Source: Kriegella aquimaris
GTDB taxonomy: Bacteria > Bacteroidota > Bacteroidia > Flavobacteriales > Flavobacteriaceae
Length of the DNA stretch: 64,000 nt
Assembly: GCF_900103215.1 (NCBI RefSeq)
Contig: NZ_FNGV01000008.1
Location: 186,001 to 250,000 of the forward strand
Direction: 5' to 3'
In this document: positions 56,147 through 63,366 of the stretch, piece by piece
Position numbering within the stretch: position 1 is the stretch's first letter
How the letters are laid out: the number at the start of each line of letters is the position of its first letter
The notes under the pieces: model-generated
Database searches by the model: none
What the model saw: only the letters and a program-made list of their open reading frames with translations
Told to the model about the DNA's origin: nothing
Position numbers and translations under genes: made by a program

Positions 56147-56212
56147 CAAACTTACGGTGAGGTTCCCAAAACGACAATTAAATGATGTGAATGCCTCTAA
56201 TTATGTTGTGAA
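56147..56212 (-). promoter_or_regulatory. Promoter and tandem operator of repeat copy 2
   Basis: Minus strand: TAAGTTTG (56154-56147) preceded by a 20-bp spacer and TTG (56177-56175). Upstream lie direct repeats ATGATGTGAA (56182) and ATGTTGTGAA (56203), 21 bp apart as written on the plus strand, with a third similar ATGAAGTGAA directly after. Confidence 0.55.
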
Positions 56213-56268
56213 TGAAGTGAATTTTATATTTTAGGAGTTAGTGAAGTAAATCGAAAATCTTAAAACAC

Positions 56269-56305
56269 AAACACCATAGGATACTTTCGGTTGCCTATGG
56301 TGTTT
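56269..56305 (-). terminator. Terminator after the S8 peptidase gene
   Basis: Perfect 12-bp inverted repeat AAACACCATAGG / CCTATGGTGTTT with a 13-nt loop, followed on the minus strand by GTGTTTTAAG. It lies 16 bp past the peptidase stop. Confidence 0.75.
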
Positions 56306-56320
56306 CTTGGTTTTAGGGTT

Positions 56321-58687
56321 TTACGAGTTTTCCTTTTTATTCTTAAAAGCCCAAGTTACCCTTCCTACTTCTTCTTTTTTATACAATTGTCGTATATAAA
56401 AATGGTGGGTTCCTCTTCTAAATTCCTTATTGCCTTTTACGATAAACTTACACTTAAATATTTGCTTTCCTAACTTTAAGTTGCAAAGGTAAAAAGTCTT
56501 TAAATTCGGAAGTTGAAAAGTTACCGTTTGGCTTTTTTTATCAATTTTGGCTTTTAGTCCCTTTAAACCGATTTGTCTATAAAAACGATAAGGTACCTGT
56601 AGCGATACGTTTGCTGATTTGGGTAGATTTCGAACAATCTCAATATCAAAAGGTCGTTCTCTGTCCGGCGATCCGACAATATTGATTGGCATTTCAAAGA
56701 TGGGGTCGTCTGCTTCAACGTTAATTACATTAAAGTTTCTCCATGTCGCATTATTGTTATTACGGACAAACGCCCTAAAATCGTCCCAATCGAAATTTGT
56801 AGCCGGTGGTAAAGGTGGCGCACCATCTTGAGGATGGTTGATTAGTCCGACAAAGCAGTAATGACCGGTAGCAGGTATGTCGTTTTTGTCCCATACAATA
56901 GGGTCGGTGACAACCATGGTGTCGCCTACAGGAACGTTAACAGCCCCAGATGTGCCTATAAGGTTCCATAAATTAGGTGTAACCAGAGTTGATACTTCAC
57001 TCCAATAAACTTGGGCGGTTACCCCATTTGCAGCGGTAAAACCCCTATTTTTCATTCTTACATAAATATAATTGTCTTGTCCCGATTCTACTTCGTAACC
57101 CAATGTACTCGAATTTTCAGTACCACTGCCTTCTCCGAAAGAAGTGGTCGGATCAGCTACTGGATTTGGGCGGGCGATAATATCTGGACTAGCGCTGATG
57201 CTGCCCGAAGAGGGAACGATGCCTGTGTCGCCTACGTTATCCCTCAAATAGATATCGGGGGTAATCTCTAAAGTGTCTTCTAGAATGGCCCTAAGATTGG
57301 GCATAACCCCAATATTGCCACTAACCCCTGTTCCTTGGGCTGTTCCTGTTGCTGAATTCGACAATAGAGACCGCATTTGCAAAGGCGATAAAATGGTGCC
57401 TGTTGAATCTTTATAGGCACCTTGCAAAATTAGGGCAGCACCGGTAATCATGGGTGATGCTCCACTAGTTCCACCAAAAGTACTTGTGTAATCATCGTTC
57501 ATGGTAGCGGTTAGGTCGTTGCCCAATGAGCCAGCACGTCTATTCGCATAACCTGAGGTGACAATATTTTCGCCCCAGCCATAGCAATCTATTCTGGAAC
57601 CAAAATTGGAGGAAGCCCATCTGTTATGTGGTAAGGCAGATAATGAGGCCCCGACCATAATGGCTCCCGAATCCATAAAATCGGCGTGGGTCCTGTTCAA
57701 TCTGAAATTACCGGCTACATCGGTAAAGCTATCCAAATTTCTATTGCCATTACCAGCAGCCTCAACGACTATGATGCCATTTGCTACCGCCAACCGTATG
57801 GCATCGAAATCGGCCATATCCATTTCAGAAGGGAGAAAGTTTCTTTGTACCTCCAGTAATAATACATCACCCACATTCATGTTAAGAATAGCTGCGACAA
57901 TGGCATCTGCCACGTGTAAGGCTGTATCTGAAGAAGCCTCATAGTGCGAAGCCATACGCACGTAAGCAATTGAAGGCGCTATGCCCACTATTCCAGCGGT
58001 ATTATCTACCCCGACTACTTCGCCTAAGACAGCTGTTCCATGGTCTCCGATATAGGTGCCTACCCCACTTCGATTATCGTTAAAGATCAGTGTTGGTGAT
58101 GCTGCGGCCAAATCTTCATGAGTAGGGATCCATCCTTGTTCCAAATCTATAAACCCGATTCCTTGACCTTCAAATCCTTGGCCCCAAGCCCAAATTGCGT
58201 CAATGCCCGTTGGTGCCGCACCCAAGTAACCTTGTTGAGCCGATAGATTATCATTGCTTGGATTGACAAAAGGATCAGTGACCGTATGTTCTTTGTAGGC
58301 AAAGTTTATTTCGTATAGGCTATTAAATTCTTTGATTAATTCATCAATGTTGCCCTCATAATTTCTATAATCCAGCCGCCAGTAGTTAGAAAGGCTTCGC
58401 AACATCGGAAAACCACTATTTCGCCCAGTTTTTTCAAGTTTACTAAGCTCTTTTATGGAGGCACTTTTAATCTGCCTTCTGACAAAACTAGGCTTGGAAC
58501 GATCCAACAGACCTCTTAGTTTTGTTAGTTTGAATTTTTCAACAAGCTCCTTGAGTTCCTTTCCCTCGAAATAAGAATATTTATCGGATAAATTAAGGAT
58601 AATAAAACCACTGAATTCTTTCCCTCCGGTTGAATCATTTGCTTTGAAACGATGCAAGAGACTTTCATTTTGTACTAAATTTTTCAT
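56321..58687 (-). CDS. S8 family subtilisin-like serine peptidase without obvious signal peptide
   Basis: 788 residues from the ATG at 58687; an in-frame TTG at 58726 would add 13. The triad is visible: Asp181 in IGFIDLEQGW, His216 in GDHGTAVLG, Ser408 in GGTSGASPM, plus oxyanion Asn in AAGNGN. The first 150 residues are a charged helical domain (KELKELVEKFKLTKLRGLLD) rather than a signal peptide, so it may stay in the cell or leave by another route. Residues 510-640 contain a CARDB-like beta domain (NYIYVRMKNRGFTAANGVTAQV). It lies between repeat copies 2 and 3 on the minus strand. Confidence 0.85.
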   Translation of the reverse strand: MKNLVQNESLLHRFKANDSTGGKEFSGFIILNLSDKYSYFEGKELKELVEKFKLTKLRGLLDRSKPSFVRRQIKSASIKELSKLEKTGRNSGFPMLRSLSNYWRLDYRNYEGNIDELIKEFNSLYEINFAYKEHTVTDPFVNPSNDNLSAQQGYLGAAPTGIDAIWAWGQGFEGQGIGFIDLEQGWIPTHEDLAAASPTLIFNDNRSGVGTYIGDHGTAVLGEVVGVDNTAGIVGIAPSIAYVRMASHYEASSDTALHVADAIVAAILNMNVGDVLLLEVQRNFLPSEMDMADFDAIRLAVANGIIVVEAAGNGNRNLDSFTDVAGNFRLNRTHADFMDSGAIMVGASLSALPHNRWASSNFGSRIDCYGWGENIVTSGYANRRAGSLGNDLTATMNDDYTSTFGGTSGASPMITGAALILQGAYKDSTGTILSPLQMRSLLSNSATGTAQGTGVSGNIGVMPNLRAILEDTLEITPDIYLRDNVGDTGIVPSSGSISASPDIIARPNPVADPTTSFGEGSGTENSSTLGYEVESGQDNYIYVRMKNRGFTAANGVTAQVYWSEVSTLVTPNLWNLIGTSGAVNVPVGDTMVVTDPIVWDKNDIPATGHYCFVGLINHPQDGAPPLPPATNFDWDDFRAFVRNNNNATWRNFNVINVEADDPIFEMPINIVGSPDRERPFDIEIVRNLPKSANVSLQVPYRFYRQIGLKGLKAKIDKKSQTVTFQLPNLKTFYLCNLKLGKQIFKCKFIVKGNKEFRRGTHHFYIRQLYKKEEVGRVTWAFKNKKENS

Positions 58688-58983
58688 TTTTAAATGATTT
58701 AAGTATTTGTTATTCAATTTTTTCAAACTTTTCTCAATGGTGATTCAATAGTGCTTATCGGAAACCATAAGTTTGGGTGCACTGTTTTTGAGGGAAGAAA
58801 AAAGGGGGTGTGGGTATTACTAAGAAATATATGGTTCAAATATATTGAAACTTAGTACCGGCTGGGGTTGATCTGTATGGATGACAGGATTTTTTGTATG
58901 GTTTGCGAAACGGAGAGCCCGTTCATAAAAAATGTACGGTCCGAACGAAAACATGGAATTTGAGGAGTGAGAAAATAGTCTAT

Positions 58984-59068
58984 AACTAAAAAGAGCCTTT
59001 TCTTACTAGAAAAGGCTCTTTTACGAGAACACTATATGAAAATGAAAAATTTTACTTCGTATTAATTT
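58984..59068 (-). ncRNA. Candidate small RNA, repeat copy 3
   Basis: Best-preserved copy. Minus-strand transcript of about 85 nt from the promoter at 59074-59104 to a perfect 15-bp hairpin with a 4-nt loop (58989-59003 with 59008-59022) and a T-tract on the minus strand (GGCTCTTTTTAG). As no plus-strand gene ends just before it, the hairpin is unlikely to be a plain gene terminator; that makes this copy the strongest case for a stand-alone RNA gene. Confidence 0.55.
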
Positions 59069-59073
59069 CATGA

Positions 59074-59139
59074 CAAACTTACGGCGAGGTGACCTAGACC
59101 GCAACTAAATGATGTGAGTGGCTCCAATTCTGTTGTGAA
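59074..59139 (-). promoter_or_regulatory. Promoter and tandem operator of repeat copy 3
   Basis: Minus strand: TAAGTTTG (59081-59074), 20-bp spacer, TTG (59104-59102). Direct repeats ATGATGTGAG (59109) and CTGTTGTGAA (59130), 21 bp apart, begin 4 bp upstream of the -33 element. Confidence 0.55.
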
Positions 59140-59304
59140 AGAATACTTTTTTGATGACCTGTTGAGAAGTAGGTTTTTAACTTAGGTGAAATTCTGTAGG
59201 GGTCGATTGTATTTACTGGCATTTGCACTCCAATTTTAATAGGTGATGGAAGCGTTTTTTTTGTAGTTTCATGCAGTAAACCAATTTATTAGAAAAACTT
59301 TCCC

Positions 59305-59769
59305 ATGACGAATTCCATAAAACTGCATGTCAATGGACACGAGCATGAAATCGAAGTTGCTCTTAATACCCCATTGCTATATGTATTGCGTAATCAACTT
59401 CAACTGAACGGACCTAAATTTGGATGTGGGTTGCAGCAATGCGGTGCTTGTATGGTTTTAAAGGACGGAGAGTCTGTGCCATCTTGTAGGCTACCCGTCA
59501 GTGCAGTATCAAAATCAAAGATTCGCACTTTGGAAGGGCTGGCTGATATAAACGGAAGCTTACATAAGGTACAGCAAGCTTTTATTGATGAACAGGCAGC
59601 ACAATGTGGGTATTGTCTTAACGGAATGATAGTGGCTGCAGTTGCATTACTTGAAAAAAATGATAAACCCAGTGATGACGAAATAAGAAAAAAATTAGCC
59701 CTGAATATTTGTCGTTGCGGTATTCATTCAAGGGTAATCAAAGCGGTTAAAAAAGCGGCATCTAATTAA
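59305..59769 (+). CDS. [2Fe-2S] small subunit of xanthine-dehydrogenase-family molybdenum hydroxylase
   Basis: 154 residues. Carries two iron-sulfur cluster motifs: CGCGLQQCGAC in a plant-ferredoxin fold (residues 43-53) with PSCRLPV, and AAQCGYCLNGMIVAA with NICRCGIHSRVIKAV in the helical domain. Closest in layout to the isoquinoline 1-oxidoreductase alpha subunit. It passes electrons from the molybdenum subunit encoded 7 bp downstream. It has no own signal, so it is probably exported folded together with its Tat-bearing partner. Confidence 0.92.
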   Translation: MTNSIKLHVNGHEHEIEVALNTPLLYVLRNQLQLNGPKFGCGLQQCGACMVLKDGESVPSCRLPVSAVSKSKIRTLEGLADINGSLHKVQQAFIDEQAAQCGYCLNGMIVAAVALLEKNDKPSDDEIRKKLALNICRCGIHSRVIKAVKKAASN

Positions 59770-59776
59770 TTAGAAT

Positions 59777-61978
59777 ATGAAAGCTACGCGACGCAATTTC
59801 ATCAAACAAATAGGATATGTGAGCATTGGGTTTTCAATGGTCGGAACCGTTGGTCTTGCAAATGGCGGTTTTATGCCTATCGACAAAACAGGTTCTTTAT
59901 TAGGAACCCCGGATAAAGATCAGATCAATGCTTGGTTGCAAATATTGGAGAATGGAAAGGTCAAGGTCTTGACCGGAAAAATTGAACTGGGTCAGGGAAT
60001 TCGAATTGCTGTCGCTCAAATGGCTGCGGAGGAGCTAAATACCGATTTAGATTTGATCGAAGTGAATATAGCCGAAACTGGGGTGACACCAGATGAAGGC
60101 TTTACGGCCGGAAGTAGTTCCATTGTATCAAGTGCTATGGCGGTGCGAAATGCAGCTGCTTCGGCACGCGAAATCATTTTGAAAATAGCTTCTAAAAAAT
60201 GGGGAATGGCCATTTCACAACTACAACTTAAAAATGGCAAGGTTCTCGGTCCGGAACGAGAAATGTCGTTGTATGAGCTTTTAGACGGCGAGCAAATTGA
60301 AAAAACGATAGCAAAAGCAACGGAATACAAGGGAAAAACAATTCGAAAGTATGTCGGGAGACCTATCCCCAGAAAAGATATAGAAGCGATGGTTAGGGGG
60401 CAGGAAGTATTTGTTCAAGACCTTCGATTTCCAGGTATGGTGCATGCTCGGGTGGTGCGCCCACCAAGTTATACCGCCAAATTGGTTACTATCAATGAAG
60501 CTGAACTCGAAAGGTCGCCCCACCTTTTGAAGCTGGTTCGTAAGGGGAGTTTTCTGGGGGTATTGGCAGAAGATGAATACCAGGCAATCCGGCTTATGGA
60601 AAAAGCCAAACAACTTGCAAAATGGAATGCACCGGAAAGGCTTCCCGGTAATATCAATGTAAAGGAATATCTGAAAACTCTTCCTGCTGATATCGAAACA
60701 CATGAGGAAAAAGGCGATTCGGATACTTCCTTGAAACAATCGAAAAAGCAACTTAGTGCATCTTTCTTTAAACCTTACCTGATGCATGCGGCCAATGGTC
60801 CGTCATGTGCCGTAGCTCTTTTTAAAGAAGGGGAATTATATGTATGGACTCATAGTCAGGGTGTTTATCCGTTACGGAGAACCTTGGCCAAATTAGTTAA
60901 AATGCCCGAAGATGCTGTTCATTTAAAAGCGGTTCCAGGTTCGGGGTGCTTCGGACAAAACGGTGCGAACGATGCTGCGACCGAGGCGGCACTTATGGCG
61001 ATAGAATATCCGGGGAGACATGTTCGCTTGCAATGGACTCGTGAAGATGAACATGGTTGGGAGCCCTACGGAACGGCCATGATAGTAGAATTGAAGGCAG
61101 GCCTTGATGAAAATGGCGAAATAGATGGTTGGAAATGTGCTATTTGGTCCGATGGACATAGCAACCGACCTAACGGTAACCCAAACACGCTTCTTCCTGC
61201 CCAGTTTTTGGAGGAGGGTTACGGGCATCCGGGAATTGGCTACCGCGGGGGAGCAGTGCGCAATGCGATTCCGTATTATGACATTCCCAATCTAAAGGTC
61301 GAGACACATATTTTTCAGGGGCCATTACGGGCTTCGTCATTACGGGGACTCGGCACCTATACGAACGTTTTTGCCATTGAATCGTTTATGGATGAGCTGG
61401 CGCGGATGTCGAATACCGACCCCATTGAATTCCGTATTCGACATTCGAACGATGAAAGGTCAATTGCCTGTATGAAAAAACTTCAAGAAAAGTTGGTAGG
61501 GATTTCTATTCGGGGAGGCGAAGGATTGGGATTAGCATTTTCCCGTTATAAAAATAACGCCTCTTATTGTGCTATGGCCGCTCATGTAAGTGTAGACAAA
61601 ATAACAGGAAGTGTACAGGTCAAGAAAATGTGGTCTGTTGTCGATGCAGGGGAAACTATTAACCCTGATGGGCTAAAAAACCAAATGGAAGGGGGTATGA
61701 TTCAATCCGCCAGTTGGGCGCTTAAAGAAGAAGTTCGTTTCGATGCACAACATATAACTACTCTCAATTGGAATTCATATCCCATTTTTAGATTTCCTGA
61801 TACCCCGGAAGTGGAGGTCGAAGTAATCGACAGGGTTGATGAGCCACCGATGGGCGCGGGAGAAGCAGCGCAAGGCCCTGCAACGGCCGCCATCGTCAAT
61901 GCAATTTTTGATGCTACAGGTGTACGGATTAGAGAATTACCGGTTAATAAAGAATTGATCAAACAAGCTAAAACTTGA
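59777..61978 (+). CDS. Molybdopterin-binding large subunit, Tat-exported (IorB-like)
   Basis: 733 residues. Twin-arginine signal ATRRNFIKQIGYVSIGFSMV. The aldehyde-oxidase/xanthine-dehydrogenase domains show KIELGQGIRIAVAQMAAEEL, the molybdopterin region VPGSGCFGQNGANDAATEAA, RLQWTREDEHGWEP, and MGAGEAAQGPATAAIVNA, whose Glu is the expected active-site base. Family members hydroxylate N-heterocycles or oxidise aldehydes in the periplasm. No cytochrome subunit is encoded beside it, so the electron acceptor comes from elsewhere. Substrate unknown. Confidence 0.9.
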   Translation: MKATRRNFIKQIGYVSIGFSMVGTVGLANGGFMPIDKTGSLLGTPDKDQINAWLQILENGKVKVLTGKIELGQGIRIAVAQMAAEELNTDLDLIEVNIAETGVTPDEGFTAGSSSIVSSAMAVRNAAASAREIILKIASKKWGMAISQLQLKNGKVLGPEREMSLYELLDGEQIEKTIAKATEYKGKTIRKYVGRPIPRKDIEAMVRGQEVFVQDLRFPGMVHARVVRPPSYTAKLVTINEAELERSPHLLKLVRKGSFLGVLAEDEYQAIRLMEKAKQLAKWNAPERLPGNINVKEYLKTLPADIETHEEKGDSDTSLKQSKKQLSASFFKPYLMHAANGPSCAVALFKEGELYVWTHSQGVYPLRRTLAKLVKMPEDAVHLKAVPGSGCFGQNGANDAATEAALMAIEYPGRHVRLQWTREDEHGWEPYGTAMIVELKAGLDENGEIDGWKCAIWSDGHSNRPNGNPNTLLPAQFLEEGYGHPGIGYRGGAVRNAIPYYDIPNLKVETHIFQGPLRASSLRGLGTYTNVFAIESFMDELARMSNTDPIEFRIRHSNDERSIACMKKLQEKLVGISIRGGEGLGLAFSRYKNNASYCAMAAHVSVDKITGSVQVKKMWSVVDAGETINPDGLKNQMEGGMIQSASWALKEEVRFDAQHITTLNWNSYPIFRFPDTPEVEVEVIDRVDEPPMGAGEAAQGPATAAIVNAIFDATGVRIRELPVNKELIKQAKT

Positions 61979-62001
61979 CTTAAATGAAAAGAAATGCTTA
62001 A

Positions 62002-62088
62002 AACTAAAAAGAGCCTTTTCTAGTAAGAAAAGGCTCTTTTACGAGAACACTATATGAAAATGAAAATTTTTACTTCTTGTTTTAAATA
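62002..62088 (-). ncRNA. Candidate small RNA, repeat copy 4
   Basis: Minus-strand transcript from the promoter at 62094-62124 to a perfect 15-bp hairpin with loop AGTA (62007-62021 with 62026-62040). The core matches the other copies, but the first 25 or so nucleotides differ. The hairpin starts 28 bp after the hydroxylase stop, so it could also serve as plus-strand terminator. Confidence 0.5.
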
Positions 62089-62093
62089 CAGAG

Positions 62094-62159
62094 TAAACTT
62101 ACGGTGATGTGCACTGAACTACAATTATATGTTGTGAACAGTGCTTTTTTTGTTGTGAA
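62094..62159 (-). promoter_or_regulatory. Promoter and tandem operator of repeat copy 4
   Basis: Minus strand: TAAGTTTA (62101-62094, last base off consensus), 20-bp spacer, TTG (62124-62122). Direct repeats ATGTTGTGAA (62129) and TTGTTGTGAA (62150), 21 bp apart. Confidence 0.5.
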
Positions 62160-62253
62160 AGAAGTATTTTGTGATGTACTGGATTTGAGGGTGGAATTAT
62201 GGGGTTTCGGCAGGATGTAAAGTTTTTATGTTTTTAGAAGTTTTTATTCAAAA

Positions 62254-62285
62254 AAAACCGCCCGGCTGTTGTGCCTGACGGTTTT
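62254..62285 (-). terminator. Terminator of the small secreted protein gene
   Basis: On the minus strand AAAACCG..GGC..GCC..CGGTTTTTTTT: a two-part stem with a 3x3 internal loop, ending in eight T. It lies about 20 bp after the stop at 62306. Confidence 0.8.
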
Positions 62286-62305
62286 GTTGCGCGTCGATAC
62301 GGTGG

Positions 62306-62833
62306 CTAATTCAAATAATTACCTTGTGCATCAAGTTTAAGGTTCTTTTTTGACCGATCTTTTCGCAATTTTACCTTGTAGTGCTTTTTTGGTTCTTTTC
62401 CATAACTATAAGAAACCTCATAAGAGCTCGAATAAAGGTCCCAGCCTGGGTGTTCTTTGAATATGGTATTTCTTACTTCGAAAGGAGGTGTTATTGCATC
62501 AAACTTTTCATGCGCGGAAACTACTTTTCCAGCATTATCGAATTGAGCGCGTATATAACCGTTTCCATTGGTGTCATCTTTAAACACGATTTCATATAAA
62601 TCAAGATTTTCTGCAAATCTACTGTCCTTATCAATGTTGTATTTCGCGACCCTATATTCCAATGCCTTGACTGGACGTGGAGTATTGTGGTCTTGAATAT
62701 TTTTAAGATATTCTGCATTTTGGGCGATTACCTCAACTCCTTCGATGTGTATTGTTCTCATACAATCTTCAGTTTGGGCACTACCAAAGTAAAATGTTCC
62801 GATTGCCAAAAGGCATACTGTTGTTGTTCTCAT
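62306..62833 (-). CDS. Small secreted protein, PepSY-like beta fold
   Basis: 175 residues with a signal peptide ending near FGSAQ. The mature part is a repeated beta-rich domain (YEIVFKDDTNGNGYIRAQFDNAGKVV and SYEVSYSYGKEPKKHYKVKLR, then LKLDAQGNYLN), reminiscent of the PepSY/BLIP-like repeats in Bacteroidota periplasmic proteins. The family assignment is by look only. Function not known. A clear terminator follows; the next gene upstream, 68 bp away on the same strand, encodes the 78-residue protein. Confidence 0.65.
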   Translation of the reverse strand: MRTTTVCLLAIGTFYFGSAQTEDCMRTIHIEGVEVIAQNAEYLKNIQDHNTPRPVKALEYRVAKYNIDKDSRFAENLDLYEIVFKDDTNGNGYIRAQFDNAGKVVSAHEKFDAITPPFEVRNTIFKEHPGWDLYSSSYEVSYSYGKEPKKHYKVKLRKDRSKKNLKLDAQGNYLN

Positions 62834-62901
62834 GATTAATTTTTTTATGGTTTTTATTTAGTCAAATCTTCTTTGATTCTTTATGGTGATAAGTTGCGTA
62901 T

Positions 62902-63138
62902 TCAATTAAATTCGGCATACGCCAATTGGCATCGTAATTTTGTCTTTTCAAAATGTCTTTGAAATTGAAGTTCGAGTACAGGTAGCGCTTTTGTGGTGGA
63001 ATTACAGGATCGAAAAGTGTTATTGAATGTTGCTTTTAAAAGCATCAGCATGTGGTCTTCCATTTTATTGAATAATTTTTGCAATTCTGCATCCTCTTCA
63101 ATGATTTCCATAACCGGTTTAAACTTGTGATTTTCCAT
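62902..63138 (-). CDS. Small hypothetical protein, 78 residues
   Basis: Not recognised. The sequence (MENHKFKPVMEIIEEDAELQ onward) is mostly helical and charged, with two Cys (SCNST, LRCQL), no signal peptide and no membrane segment. Support comes from an ATG start, a free 300-bp slot between two same-strand genes, and candidate operator repeats upstream. It could be a small regulatory or binding protein, but that is a guess. Confidence 0.4.
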   Translation of the reverse strand: MENHKFKPVMEIIEEDAELQKLFNKMEDHMLMLLKATFNNTFRSCNSTTKALPVLELQFQRHFEKTKLRCQLAYAEFN

Positions 63139-63184
63139 AATTGTCAGATTGGAGATTAGTAGTGTTTTATTTGAATACCTCTAA

Positions 63185-63248
63185 GTTGTGAAAGAATAAA
63201 GGGAAACAGAAAATGGATGAGTGAATGACCGAATTATCTTAGTGAATG
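63185..63248. promoter_or_regulatory. Direct repeats upstream of the 78-residue protein gene
   Basis: GTTGTGAAAGAATA at 63185 is identical over 14 bp to the distal operator of repeat copy 3. AGTGAATG occurs at 63220 and again at 63241, exactly 21 bp apart, matching the period of the repeat-unit operators. Confidence 0.35.
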
Positions 63249-63366
63249 GTCAAAATACGGGTGTAAGTATATACAACAGCATGTCGATGTATAATCAAAG
63301 AAGGTGAAAAGAAGATTTTGTGGAAAGCAATCATTTTTTAATATGGACAAAACACTAACGACAAAA

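Larger units (their letters stand above)
55944..56320. other. Intergenic region with repeat copy 2 and a terminator
   Basis: Contains the repeat unit (56055-56221) and the S8 peptidase terminator, both listed separately. The remaining bases show no gene. Confidence 0.7.
58688..59304. other. Intergenic region with repeat copy 3
   Basis: About 600 bp between the divergent peptidase and molybdenum-hydroxylase genes. Repeat copy 3 occupies 58984-59145. The part from 58740 to 58980 is AT-rich with short imperfect inverted repeats and no gene. No promoter of exact consensus for the hydroxylase was found. Confidence 0.6.
61979..62305. other. Intergenic region with repeat copy 4 and a terminator
   Basis: Lies between two converging genes. 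Repeat copy 4 spans 62001-62164 and a terminator for the minus-strand gene follows; both are listed separately. No other gene seen. Confidence 0.7.

Noticed and set aside
58984-59022. Hairpins in the repeats as plain gene terminators only
   Set aside because: Copy 3 is not behind any plus-strand gene, and the bases after the hairpin are conserved far beyond a T-tract.
56055-62164. Repeat units as integron attC sites or MITEs
   Set aside because: Genes between units point both ways, no integrase is present and the attC core RYYYAAC/GTTRRRY is not visible. No terminal inverted repeats or target duplications are seen.
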